NCBI GenBank assembly: GCA_003223555.1
Contig: QHVM01000021.1
Span: 42,904-86,820 of the forward strand
Direction: 5' to 3'
DNA: 43,917 bases
Source of the DNA: Acidobacteriota bacterium
GTDB taxonomy: Bacteria; Acidobacteriota; Vicinamibacteria; Fen-336
Shown here: piece after piece, positions 6,424 through 14,770 of the stretch
How the letters are laid out: every line of letters begins with the position of its first letter
Position numbering within the stretch: the stretch's first letter is position 1
Notes under the pieces: generated by a model
Seen by the model: the letters and a program-made list of their open reading frames with translations, nothing else
Database searches by the model: none
What the model was told of the DNA's origin: nothing
Position numbers and translations under genes: made by a program

Positions 6424-8147
6424 CACGCGGCGGGCAGCTCGATGCGGATCCGGGTGCCTTCGCCGGGGCGGCTCTGGGCGGAGATGACGCCGCCCATCGC
6501 GTCCACGATGTTCTTGGCGATGGCGAGGCCGAGGCCGCTCCCGGTGCGCTTGGTGGTGAAGTAGGGGTCAAAGACGTGGGGCAGGTCCGCGGGGTCGATG
6601 CCGGCCCCGTGGTCCTCCACCTCCACGACCAGCCGGCCCGGCTCGGGCGCGCCGGCGCGCAGCTCGATGTCGGCGGCGGCGGGGCCGCGGGCGAGGGCGG
6701 CGTCCCGGGCATTGGCCAGGATGTTGACGAGGGCGGTGCGGAGGCGCTCGGCGTCCGTCGTCACGACTCCGAGGCCGGGCTCGACCACGAGGTGGCAGCG
6801 CGGGCCGCCGCTGCGCGGCAGGGTCGCGGCGACCGCGTCACGGCAGAGGGCGGCCAGGTCGGCCGGGGCGTACTCGAGCCGGACCGGACGCGCGAAGTCG
6901 AGGACGTCGTGCACGATCCGGTTGAGGCGGGTGACCTCGTGGTCGATGTCCGCCGCCAGCTCCCGCAGCTCGCCGGCCGGGATTCCCTCCCGGGCCAGCG
7001 TCCGCAGCGAGGCCTTGATCACCATCAACGGGTTGCGGATCTCGTGGGCGATCACCGTCGACAGCCGGCCGAGGGCGGAGAGGCGCTCGCGCAGGGCGGC
7101 CTCGCGCTGGAAGCGTGCGATCGAGTCGGTGAGGGTGTCGAAGGTGGCGGCCAGCGTCCGGGCGTCCTCGTCGTCCCACGAGCGGCCGAGCCGGATCTTC
7201 CGGGCGAGATCGCCGGTGGCGGTCATCTCGCGCATCGCGGCGGTGATGTCCGCCAGCGGCCGGGTGACCGTGCGCGCCAGCGCGTAGCTGGTCGCGATCG
7301 CCACCACCACCGCAGCCAGGGCCGCCACGACGAGAGCGGTGCGGAGGGTCCGCAGGAACAGCAGCCGCTCCGTGCGCGATCGCAGCACGATCGCCACCGG
7401 GCTTCCCGGCGCGCCGCCCGCGGTGAGGGACCGGGGGCGGGCCACGTACTCGTTCTCCCCCAGGCGCACGGTGCTGATGCCGGTATGGCCGAGGACGCCG
7501 GCCAGCGCCGCGTCGTCGTCGCGGGGCAGGGAGGAGGCGCGGACCTGGCCGTCGGCCGTGAAGGCGACCTCGCCCCCGGCCACGCGCTTGAACTGGGCGG
7601 CCAGGGCGTCGTTGAGGACGAAGCCGAGGCTGAGCGCGCCCAGCACCTCCGGCGGGCCCGGCCTCTCCATGCTGATCGGGACCGTCACCACCTCCAGCAC
7701 GCCGTCCCTTTGGGCGCGGAACGTGGTCGTCTCCCGCCCGAGCAGGGCGGCCTGCACGGCCGCTCGATCGGCGATGGCTCCGGCCGGCCCGCCCAGGGCC
7801 ACCACCACGTCGCCGGACCGGTTGGCGACCGCGAACAGGTCGGACCGGACGCGCTCGCGGTAGTCCTCGGCCACCGGCTGGACGGTGGGCGGGTCCCCTT
7901 CGGCCACCGCCGCCTTGAGCTTGGGGAGGTCCGCGATCAGGCGGGCGGTGAGGACGAGGCTCTGCAGCCGGGCCGCATGCTGCTGCTCCACCAGGGACCC
8001 GCCCTCGCCGAGGCCCCGCATGAGCTCGGCCTCCACCTCCCGCTCCAGACGCGAGGTCACGAAGCGGATCGGGAAGGCGATCGAGAGCACGGCCAGCAGC
8101 GCGCTGGCCAGGAAGATCCGGTTCTTGAGCGACGAGAGCAGCCTCAT
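6423..8147 (-). CDS. Membrane sensor histidine kinase
   Basis: This 574-residue sensor has two transmembrane segments (about 11-31 and 265-290) flanking a 230-residue periplasmic domain that resembles a double Cache sensor. A HAMP linker follows, then a HisKA domain with H-box AHEIRNPLMVI and a HATPase_c domain with N-box NARDAA, DHGAGIDPADLPHVF and TGSGLGLAIAKN. It phosphorylates the NtrC-type regulator whose gene overlaps its stop codon. Its own start overlaps the stop of the cupredoxin-like gene by one base, so sensor, regulator and the envelope proteins form one operon. The signal is unknown; the linked cupredoxin and barrel proteins suggest a metal or redox cue, which is inference. Confidence 0.93.
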   Translation of the reverse strand: MRLLSSLKNRIFLASALLAVLSIAFPIRFVTSRLEREVEAELMRGLGEGGSLVEQQHAARLQSLVLTARLIADLPKLKAAVAEGDPPTVQPVAEDYRERVRSDLFAVANRSGDVVVALGGPAGAIADRAAVQAALLGRETTTFRAQRDGVLEVVTVPISMERPGPPEVLGALSLGFVLNDALAAQFKRVAGGEVAFTADGQVRASSLPRDDDAALAGVLGHTGISTVRLGENEYVARPRSLTAGGAPGSPVAIVLRSRTERLLFLRTLRTALVVAALAAVVVAIATSYALARTVTRPLADITAAMREMTATGDLARKIRLGRSWDDEDARTLAATFDTLTDSIARFQREAALRERLSALGRLSTVIAHEIRNPLMVIKASLRTLAREGIPAGELRELAADIDHEVTRLNRIVHDVLDFARPVRLEYAPADLAALCRDAVAATLPRSGGPRCHLVVEPGLGVVTTDAERLRTALVNILANARDAALARGPAAADIELRAGAPEPGRLVVEVEDHGAGIDPADLPHVFDPYFTTKRTGSGLGLAIAKNIVDAMGGVISAQSRPGEGTRIRIELPAA

Positions 8148-8818
8148 CAGCGCACCACGAAGTCCTGCTCCACGACCCCGCCCTCGTCTCCCACCCGCAC
8201 CGACCGGCTCCCCCGGGTCTCGCCGTCGTTCCAGGCCACGATCGTATAGGTGCCGGGGGGGACGTTGTCGATCCGGTAACGGCCCTCGCCGTCCGTCGTG
8301 GCGAAGAACCGGTGGGCGAACACGAGGATGAACGCGCTCATGTGGGAGTGGATCTCGCAGAATACCCGCACGACGCCCGGCCGGTCGAAGCGCACCGATT
8401 TGGACTGCCCCCGGGCGTAGCGGCCGAGGTCGAAGCGCTTGGCCTTCGAGAGCGAGAACACGTTGTGGTAGGTGCGGTCGCTGTTGGTGAAGTCCACCGT
8501 CGTGCCCACGCCCACCGCGAGCACGTAGGGCACGAACGTCTCGTTGCGCTGGTCCATGACCGTCCGGCCCCGCTCGTGCTCCTCGAAGGCGCCCTGCGGC
8601 GCCGCTTCGAGGTACACGACGCTCCGGCGCCGGTTGGGGACGTCGCGGGCGGCGGGCATGCCCAGCTCCCCGACGGTCGGGCGCGCGTCGGGCGCGGGCG
8701 GCTCGCGGGTGACCTCCACCCGGCCGCGGATGGAGCCGGCCGCGGCCCGCGCCGGCCGGGGTGTGGCCGCGCCGGCGGCGACGGCGAGGGCGAGCATCGG
8801 CAGCCGGGCCATCTTCAT
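8147..8818 (-). CDS. Periplasmic cupredoxin with carboxypeptidase-regulatory-like domain
   Basis: This 223-residue protein has a signal peptide (cleavage near PARAAA, residue 26), a plastocyanin-like domain and a C-terminal carboxypeptidase-regulatory-like beta-sandwich (about 170-207, VPPGTYTIVAWNDG). Probable type 1 copper ligands are His118 (TYHNVF), Cys154, His157 and Met160 in CEIHSHM. Related proteins are often labelled methylamine utilization protein, without direct proof of that role. It lies 7 bp after the beta-barrel gene and overlaps the kinase gene by one base. It could be a periplasmic redox carrier or an accessory of the two-component sensor. Confidence 0.82.
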   Translation of the reverse strand: MKMARLPMLALAVAAGAATPRPARAAAGSIRGRVEVTREPPAPDARPTVGELGMPAARDVPNRRRSVVYLEAAPQGAFEEHERGRTVMDQRNETFVPYVLAVGVGTTVDFTNSDRTYHNVFSLSKAKRFDLGRYARGQSKSVRFDRPGVVRVFCEIHSHMSAFILVFAHRFFATTDGEGRYRIDNVPPGTYTIVAWNDGETRGSRSVRVGDEGGVVEQDFVVR

Positions 8819-8825
8819 CCCGTCT

Positions 8826-10007
8826 CTAGAACCACAGCACGAGCTGGCCGATGGCCAGTCCCAGCTCCTGGACCCGGCCGCCGTTCCGCCAGTTGCGCTG
8901 GTAGCTCACCTTGGCCAGCGCGTGGCGGAAGGGCGTGTAGCCGGCGCCGGCCTCCCCGCGCCACACGGGCGCGTCCCACGACACGGGCCCGCCGGGGCCG
9001 TCGATACGGCTGAAGCCCAGGTGGTCGATCCGGGCCGCGCCGTAGAGGCCGGGCACGAGCTTGCAGCGTACCTCGCCGGTGAGGCCCAGCGCCTGGAGCG
9101 CTCGGGCGAGCGCGGGCGTATCCCACCGGCTCCAGATCGCCTCCGAGCGCACGATCCAGCGGTCGCGGGAGTACTCGAGGTCGGCCCCCCAGGCCTGCTG
9201 AAGGCCGCGTCCACTCCGACCCTCGGGAAGCGCTTGCCGGACGCTGCGGGAGAGGTACTCGCCTCGGGCCCCCGAAGCGCCGAGGACGAGGCCGGTCACC
9301 GGCTTCCACACCGCGCGGACCGAGAGCTGCTTGCCGGAGTTGTCGTCGCGGACGCGCGGGCTCGAGAGCGTCCCCTGGGTGAGCGCCGCGCTCGCCTCCA
9401 CCGGTTCCGAACCGATGCGCACCTGTACCCCCGCGTCCCAGCGCAGGGCATTCACCACCGGGAGTCCCGGCGATGGGTACGCATCGCCCCATCCCAGGGG
9501 GTACCGCACGCGCCAGCCACCGCCGCGGTTGGCGATGAGGTCGCCCGCGCTGCCGGGTGCCGCGTCAGGGCGCAAGCTGGTCAGGTACTGGTAGAGGAGC
9601 GGATAGCCGATGAGCGGGTTGTCGCCACCGTAGCGCCGGCGGGCGAACGCCCCGAACACGGGCGGGATGAGCCCGGCCTGGAGGTCGAAGGCACGCTCGC
9701 GCCACGGTCGCACGCGGGCGTAGAGCGCGTAGACGCGCGGGCGGCCCAGGTTCTCGTCCCGCACCTCGCCGAGCAGCGCCACCGGCTCGCTCACGCGCCA
9801 TTCGGCGGTGAGGCTGAGCCGGGCCAGCCTCTGCGCGCTCTCCTCGTAGGAGGTGTAGTTGAAGAAGCCCCCGTCGTGCGGCCCGACGGCCGCGCTCAGC
9901 TCGGCTCCGACGACGAGGCGATGCGGTCCCCGCGGCGGCTCGGCGGGGGCGGCCTCGGCCGCGGCGGCCGCGGCGACCGCCGCCACCAGCAGGACGAGCG
10001 GCCTCAT
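8826..10007 (-). CDS. Outer-membrane beta-barrel (porin-like) protein
   Basis: This 393-residue protein has an Ala-rich signal peptide (cleavage after AEA, near residue 19) and repeated amphipathic beta-strands. It ends in LVLWF, the aromatic C-terminus recognised by the outer-membrane assembly machinery. Sequences such as VYALYARVRPWRERAFDLQAG resemble phosphate-selective-porin-like or DcaP-like barrels of metal or solute channels. The ATG at 10007 overlaps the pyrF stop (ATGA), so it is read on the same message as the pyrimidine genes. No substrate can be assigned. Confidence 0.78.
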   Translation of the reverse strand: MRPLVLLVAAVAAAAAAEAAPAEPPRGPHRLVVGAELSAAVGPHDGGFFNYTSYEESAQRLARLSLTAEWRVSEPVALLGEVRDENLGRPRVYALYARVRPWRERAFDLQAGLIPPVFGAFARRRYGGDNPLIGYPLLYQYLTSLRPDAAPGSAGDLIANRGGGWRVRYPLGWGDAYPSPGLPVVNALRWDAGVQVRIGSEPVEASAALTQGTLSSPRVRDDNSGKQLSVRAVWKPVTGLVLGASGARGEYLSRSVRQALPEGRSGRGLQQAWGADLEYSRDRWIVRSEAIWSRWDTPALARALQALGLTGEVRCKLVPGLYGAARIDHLGFSRIDGPGGPVSWDAPVWRGEAGAGYTPFRHALAKVSYQRNWRNGGRVQELGLAIGQLVLWF

Positions 10008-10705
10008 GCCCCCCCGTCCATCTCCCGCAGGACGGCGCGCGCCGCCGCGGCCGGGTCGGGCGCCTCGATGACGGGACGGCCGACGACCAGCATGTCGGCG
10101 CCCGCCTTCAGCGCCGCGGCCGGCGTCGCCGCCCGCGCCTGGTCGGCGAGGCGCGACTGCGCGGGCCGGATGCCCGGCGTGACCACGAGCAGGTCCGCTC
10201 CGCAGGCCTCGCGGATGAGCGCCACCTCCTGGGGCGACGCGACGACGCCGTCCACCTCGGCGGCGTGGGCGAGCAGGGCGAGGCGGCGCACCGCGTCGGC
10301 GACGTCGCCGCCGACGCCCACCTCGCCCAGGCTCGCGGCGTCGTGGCTGGTCAGGACGGTGACGGCGAGGAGCCGGGTGCCCATGGCGGGCATGGCGCCC
10401 ACCGCCGCCTCCATCATCGCCTTGCCGCCCAGGGCGTGGACGTCGACGAGCGAAACCCCGAGGCGGCAGGCCGCGCTCACCGCTGCCGCCACCGTATTGG
10501 GGATGTCGTGGTACTTCAAGTCGAGGAACACCTTCTCTCCCCGCGCGACGAGGGCCCGCACGAGGTCGGGTCCCCCCGCGGTGAAGAGCTGGCTGCCGAC
10601 CTTGAACATGCCGGCCAGGCCCGCGAGCCGGTCGACGAGGGTCGTCGCCTCGGCCGGCGTCGGCACGTCCAGGGCCACGATCAGCCGCTCGCGCGCGCTC
10701 AGCAT
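10004..10705 (-). CDS. pyrF: Orotidine 5'-phosphate decarboxylase
   Basis: This 233-residue enzyme makes UMP, the last step of de novo pyrimidine synthesis. It has the family signatures IVALDVP at the N-terminus, the catalytic FLDLKYHDIPNT (Asp/Lys/Asp tetrad) and the phosphate-binding VVTPGIRP and VVGRPV loops near the end. Length is normal for the family. The ATG at 10705 lies inside the last codons of pyrD (7-bp overlap), preceded by a GGAGACGGGAGGGGGG purine tract. The stop overlaps the start of the barrel gene. Confidence 0.97.
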   Translation of the reverse strand: MLSARERLIVALDVPTPAEATTLVDRLAGLAGMFKVGSQLFTAGGPDLVRALVARGEKVFLDLKYHDIPNTVAAAVSAACRLGVSLVDVHALGGKAMMEAAVGAMPAMGTRLLAVTVLTSHDAASLGEVGVGGDVADAVRRLALLAHAAEVDGVVASPQEVALIREACGADLLVVTPGIRPAQSRLADQARAATPAAALKAGADMLVVGRPVIEAPDPAAAARAVLREMDGGA

Positions 10706-11637
10706 CCCCCCCCTCCCGTCTCCTCCGCGTCGGGAAAACGGAGACTGCCCACCACGTCGTTGATGCTCTCGCGCCCGTGCCGCCGGAGGTAGTCCTCGAG
10801 CCCGGCCAGGATCCGGGAATAGACGCCCGGATCGACGAAGTTGGCGGTGCCGATCTGCACCGCCCGGCAACCCGCGATCAGGAACTCGAGCGCATCCTCC
10901 GCGCTGGCGATGCCCCCGATGCCGATCACCGGGATGCGTACCGCCCGGGCGGCCTGCCAGGCCATGCGCACCGCCACCGGCCGGATGGCGGGGCCGGAGA
11001 GTCCCCCGGTGCCGAAGGCGAGCCGGGGCATCCGCCGCTCCACGTCGACGGCGAGGCCGAGCAGCGTGTTGATGCAGGAGAGCGCGTCGGCCCCGGCCTC
11101 CTCGCAGACCCTGGCGAAGACCGTCACGTCGGCCACGTTGGGCGAGAGCTTGGGGATGACCGGCAGGCGGGTGGCCTTGCGCACCGCGGCCACGACCTCG
11201 TGGGTCATCCGGGGGTCGCCGCCGAAGGCCATCCCCCCCTTCTTGACGTTGGGACAGGAGATGTTGATCTCCAGCGCGTCGACGCCCGGCGCCTCGGCGA
11301 TGCGGGCCACCTCCGCGTACTCCTCGACGGTGTCGCCGCACACGTTGACGATGACCGCGGTGTCGTATCCGTCCAGCCGCGGCAGGACGTCCCTCACGAA
11401 GGCGCGGATGCCGACGCCCTGCAGGCCGATCGCGTTGAGCAGCCCCGAGGGCGTCTCCACGATCCGCGGCACCGCGCAGCCGTCGCGGGGCTCGAGGTAG
11501 AGCCCCTTGGAGACGATGCCGCCCAGCCGCGAAAGGTCGAGGATGCCCTCGTACTCGACGCCGTAGCCGAAGGTGCCCGAGGCGGCGATGAGGGGGTTTT
11601 TCAGCCGGAGCCCGGCGAGCTGGACGGCCAGGCTCAC
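10699..11637 (-). CDS. pyrD: Dihydroorotate dehydrogenase B, catalytic subunit
   Basis: This 312-residue FMN protein oxidises dihydroorotate to orotate. The active-site loop INISCPNVKKGGMAFGGDP holds the catalytic Cys that marks class 1 enzymes. Other signatures are the FMN-binding KLSPNV and GIGGIASAEDALEF segments. The partner gene pyrK lies directly upstream with a GTGA overlap, which identifies the NAD-dependent class 1B type. The GTG start at 11637 is fixed by that coupling. Confidence 0.97.
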   Translation of the reverse strand: MSLAVQLAGLRLKNPLIAASGTFGYGVEYEGILDLSRLGGIVSKGLYLEPRDGCAVPRIVETPSGLLNAIGLQGVGIRAFVRDVLPRLDGYDTAVIVNVCGDTVEEYAEVARIAEAPGVDALEINISCPNVKKGGMAFGGDPRMTHEVVAAVRKATRLPVIPKLSPNVADVTVFARVCEEAGADALSCINTLLGLAVDVERRMPRLAFGTGGLSGPAIRPVAVRMAWQAARAVRIPVIGIGGIASAEDALEFLIAGCRAVQIGTANFVDPGVYSRILAGLEDYLRRHGRESINDVVGSLRFPDAEETGGGGC

Positions 11638-12503
11638 CTAAGCACCGCCGCCGCCTCCCGCCGCGCCCGCGACGAGCCCTCGCCGGCCCACACCACGTCG
11701 CGGGCGTCGAAGACGGGACCTTCGGTACAGGCGCAGCGGTACTTCCCCCGCGGCTCGTCGGCGCGCTGGATGCGCACCACGCAGCCCAGGCACGTTCCCA
11801 CTCCGCAGCCCATCCAGGGGTCGAGGCTGACCTGGGCGGGCACGTTCCGCCGCTCGGCCAGCCGGGCCGCCGCGTGCAGCATCGCGTCGGGCCCGCAGGC
11901 GTAGAGGGTGACGGCTCCCGGGCGGGTGTCCAGGTAGGCCTCGACCGCGTCGGTCACGCGGCCGTGATGGCCGAAGCTGCCGTCGTCGGTGCAGCAGGCC
12001 AGCGGCAGGCCGAGCGCGGTAAAAGGATCGTGCCCCTGCAGGTCTCCGGACGTGCGCCCGCCGTAGAACGCCCGCGCGCGCCGCCCAGCGCGGCGCAGCT
12101 CGTCGCCGAAGAGGACGAAGGGGGCGATCCCGTAGCCGCCGGCCACCAGCAGCGCCTCGTGGTCCTCGGGCGGCATCGGGAAGGGACGGCCGAGCGGCCC
12201 CAGGCATCCGGCCGTCTCGCCCGATCGCAGGTCGGCCAGCGCGCGCGTGCCGGAGCCGACGACCTTGAGGAAGAGGGTGAAAGTGTCCTCGGCGGGGTGC
12301 ACGCTCATGATCGAGAACGGCCGGCGCAGGAGGGGATCGGCCGCGGTGTTGGCCTTGATCATGACGAACTGTCCGGCCCGGGTGCGCCCGGCCACCTCCG
12401 GGTGCCGGAATGTGAGCAGCAGGTACGGCCCTTGGAGGGGGCGGCGCGCCACGAGGGGGACGTCGCGGCTCGCGGGAGGGCGAGGGCTCGTCGTCGCCAC
12501 CAT
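11634..12503 (-). CDS. pyrK: Dihydroorotate dehydrogenase B, electron transfer subunit
   Basis: This 289-residue flavoprotein passes electrons from PyrD to NAD+. It has the FAD-binding RRPFSIMS motif, a ferredoxin-reductase-type NAD domain (LLVAGGYGIAPFV, LYACGPDAML) and a C-terminal [2Fe-2S] site formed by the cysteines of CGVGTCLGC and CACTEG. Length is slightly above the usual 260 because of an N-terminal extension. It heads the minus-strand run that continues through pyrD, pyrF, the barrel, the cupredoxin and the two-component genes. Only 48 bp separate it from the divergent membrane phosphodiesterase. Confidence 0.96.
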   Translation of the reverse strand: MVATTSPRPPASRDVPLVARRPLQGPYLLLTFRHPEVAGRTRAGQFVMIKANTAADPLLRRPFSIMSVHPAEDTFTLFLKVVGSGTRALADLRSGETAGCLGPLGRPFPMPPEDHEALLVAGGYGIAPFVLFGDELRRAGRRARAFYGGRTSGDLQGHDPFTALGLPLACCTDDGSFGHHGRVTDAVEAYLDTRPGAVTLYACGPDAMLHAAARLAERRNVPAQVSLDPWMGCGVGTCLGCVVRIQRADEPRGKYRCACTEGPVFDARDVVWAGEGSSRARREAAAVLR

Positions 12504-12531
12504 CGAAGGGGATGATACCGCGCAGGCCGCT

Positions 12532-12537
12532 TATAAT
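12532..12537 (+). promoter_or_regulatory. Candidate -10 box for the phosphodiesterase gene
   Basis: A perfect TATAAT stands 14 bases before the ATG at 12552 inside the 48-bp divergent gap. Transcription would start about 12544, leaving a leader of only seven or eight bases. No matching -35 hexamer is visible, so confidence is limited, though an exact TATAAT is rare in sequence this rich in GC. Confidence 0.35.
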
Positions 12538-12551
12538 CCCCACCCGCCCCG

Positions 12552-14378
12552 ATGCTCCTGCGTTCGATCGCCAGCGCGGCCGTGGCCGCCGCCATCCTCG
12601 CCGCCGATCTCGTCCTCCTCACCCTGTTCCTGAATCCAGAGACCACGCTGCGGCGCGATGGGCCGGCCCTCCTGCTCTCCCTCTTCCTGCCCTACCTCCT
12701 TCTCGCCACCGCCGGCTTCGCGCTCGGGGCCCTCGCGGGGGCCGGCTTCCGGGCCTGGCCCCGCGCGCCACGGCCGCTCCTGCCGGGTCTGCCGTGGTTC
12801 GGCTCGCTGACGTTCGTCTCCCTTCTCGCGGCGGCCGGGCTGTTCTGGCTGAACCTCCTCAGCTACCGCCACTCCGTCCCCGCCGAATCGCTGCGCGGGC
12901 TGGCCGCCTCCGCCGCCGCCCTCACCGCGGCCGCGCTGGTGATGGTGGCCGTGGGCCTCGACGCCTGGCTGTTCCCGCTGCGCAGCCGCGGTGTCGCGGC
13001 CGCCCTCGTCGTGCTGGCCGCCGCCGGCGGGGTCGTGCTGCCGCTGGCCCTCCGGCCGGCGCCGCTGGCCGCCGCGGCGCCGTTCCCGCTGGCCGGGGAG
13101 ACGGTGGCGCCGCTGCGGCGGGTGCTGCTCATCGGCCTCGACGGGATCGGTCCCGAGCAGGTCCGCGACGGCGTGGCGAAGGGAGGCCTGCCCGCCTTCG
13201 CGCAGATCCTGCGCCGCGGGGCGGGCGGCCCCCTGGCCACGATGCGGCCCACCCAGGGTCCGCCGGTGTGGACCACGATCGTGACCGGCCGCCGCCCGCG
13301 CGACCACGGCGTGAAGGGCTTCGCGACGTACCGGCTGCGCGGATCCGCCAGGTCCTTCGACCTGCTTCCGCGCGGCGCCCTCGTCGGCCTGCTCGAGCGC
13401 GCCGGCCTCGTGTCGACGGCCGCGGTCACGTCCGCCTCGCGGCGCCGCCGCGCCCTCTGGAACGAGCTCAACGCGTTCGGGATCTCCACCGGGGTCGTGC
13501 GGCTGTGGGGAACCTTCCCGCCCGAGCGCGTCCAGGGGTTCATGCTCTCGAACTACTTCCACCTGCTCCACCGCGATCCGGCCCGGGCGGCGGAGAGCCT
13601 GTACCCGCGCGACCTTCTTCCGGAGATCGAGGCCCGGGTGGTGGAGCCGGCCGAGGTGGATCCCGCGCTGGTGTCCGAGTTCGTGGACCCGTCGGCCGAG
13701 GTGCCGGGCGACCGCCTTCCCTGGCGCCGCGAGCTGGTGGAGCGCGCGCTGGCTCCCGACCTCACCTACCAGCGCGCGGGCGCCGTGCTGCGCGCGGCCT
13801 ACGACCCGCCCTTCTTCGCCACCTACTTCTACGGCCTGGACGTCGTGGGCCATGCCTTCATGCGCTATGCGGAGCCCGACCGCTTCGGCGACGTCCGGCC
13901 GGACGAGCTTCGGCGCTACGGACGGGTGGTGGACCGCTACGCGGCCCTGCTCTCGCAATGGGTGGGCGAGGCGGTGCGGGGCCTGCGGCCGGGAGAGGTC
14001 CTCATCGTGGTGTCCGGCTATGGGATGGAGCCGCTGCCGCTCTGGCGCCGAGCGGTCGAGAGCCTCCGCCGCGATGCCTTCCGCAGCGGGAGCCACGGTG
14101 GCGCCCCCGACGGCTTCCTCATGGCCGTCGGCGACGGCGTGAAGGCGGGCGCCACGCCGCGGGACGCGTCGATCCTCGACGTGGCCCCGACGATCCTGTA
14201 CCTCATGGGCCTGCCGGTGGCCCGCGACATGGATGGGCGGGTCCTGACCGAGATCCTCGAGGAGGACTTCACGCTCGCGCACCCGGTGACCTTCATCCCC
14301 AGCTACGAGAGCCTGGCCGTCACCCCGCCGGCCGCGCGCGGCTCCGAGCTGCCGCCCCTGCCCGACGAGGAGCCGTGA
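12552..14378 (+). CDS. Membrane-anchored alkaline-phosphatase-superfamily phosphodiesterase
   Basis: This 608-residue protein has five or so N-terminal transmembrane helices (residues 1-190) and an extracytoplasmic type I phosphodiesterase/nucleotide pyrophosphatase-like domain. Metal-site motifs are visible in order: LLIGLDGIGPEQV (Asp), PPVWTTIVTGRRPRDHGV (nucleophile Thr region), YGLDVVGHAFM (Asp/His), LIVVSGYGMEP and SGSHGGAPDGF (His). It probably hydrolyses or transfers phosphate esters on an envelope substrate, but the substrate is unknown. There is no Shine-Dalgarno sequence before its ATG; a TATAAT box lies 14 bases upstream, suggesting a leaderless or very short-leader mRNA. Confidence 0.85.
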   Translation: MLLRSIASAAVAAAILAADLVLLTLFLNPETTLRRDGPALLLSLFLPYLLLATAGFALGALAGAGFRAWPRAPRPLLPGLPWFGSLTFVSLLAAAGLFWLNLLSYRHSVPAESLRGLAASAAALTAAALVMVAVGLDAWLFPLRSRGVAAALVVLAAAGGVVLPLALRPAPLAAAAPFPLAGETVAPLRRVLLIGLDGIGPEQVRDGVAKGGLPAFAQILRRGAGGPLATMRPTQGPPVWTTIVTGRRPRDHGVKGFATYRLRGSARSFDLLPRGALVGLLERAGLVSTAAVTSASRRRRALWNELNAFGISTGVVRLWGTFPPERVQGFMLSNYFHLLHRDPARAAESLYPRDLLPEIEARVVEPAEVDPALVSEFVDPSAEVPGDRLPWRRELVERALAPDLTYQRAGAVLRAAYDPPFFATYFYGLDVVGHAFMRYAEPDRFGDVRPDELRRYGRVVDRYAALLSQWVGEAVRGLRPGEVLIVVSGYGMEPLPLWRRAVESLRRDAFRSGSHGGAPDGFLMAVGDGVKAGATPRDASILDVAPTILYLMGLPVARDMDGRVLTEILEEDFTLAHPVTFIPSYESLAVTPPAARGSELPPLPDEEP

Positions 14379-14436
14379 GCCGAGGGCCCGGCGATCCTTT
14401 GCGCGGGGGCGGGAGTCGAGTTACCATCCGCCCGCC

Positions 14437-14766
14437 TTGGCCACCGTCGACGAGCTCCTCGCCCTCGACCTGCGGGTCGGGACGATCGTCGCGGCCGAGG
14501 CCCTCCGCGGCGCGCGCACGCCGGCCTACTCGCTGAGGGTGGACTTCGGGGAGCTGGGCACGCGCGATTCCAGCGCCGAGATCACCGACCTCTACGAGCC
14601 GGCCGACCTCGTCGGCCTCCAGGTCGTCGCCGTCGTCAACCTCCCGCCTCGCCGGGTGGCCGGCCTCGATTCGGCGGCGGTGGTGCTGGCGGTGGACAAC
14701 GGGAGGGGAGAGCGCGTGCTCGTGATCCCCGAGCGGCCGGTGCCCGACGGCGGCCGGGTCGGCTAG
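14437..14766 (+). CDS. csaA: CsaA-type tRNA-binding-domain protein
   Basis: This 109-residue single-domain OB-fold protein matches CsaA over its whole length: LDLRVGTIVAAEALRGARTPAYSL, then SSAEITDLY, GLQVVAVVNLPPRRVAG and a C-terminal VLVIPERPVPDGGRVG. CsaA homodimers bind tRNA and have been linked to chaperone or export functions. The family begins exactly at MATVDELL, so the TTG at 14437 is taken as the start, although no ribosome site is evident. It ends four bases before pyrR. Confidence 0.9.
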   Translation: MATVDELLALDLRVGTIVAAEALRGARTPAYSLRVDFGELGTRDSSAEITDLYEPADLVGLQVVAVVNLPPRRVAGLDSAAVVLAVDNGRGERVLVIPERPVPDGGRVG

Positions 14767-14770
14767 GGCC

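Noticed and set aside
9052-9064. GGCACGAGCTTGC as a third sigma-54 promoter
   Set aside because: The GG to GC distance is nine rather than ten bases, and the element lies inside the barrel gene on the opposite strand.
12531-14282. Long minus-strand frame opposite the phosphodiesterase
   Set aside because: The product is low-complexity (Arg/Gly/Glu/His) and has no motif, while the plus strand carries a recognisable enzyme.
14379-14770. PyrR-binding attenuator before pyrR
   Set aside because: The short spaces before csaA and pyrR show no recognisable PyrR binding loop or terminator/antiterminator pair.
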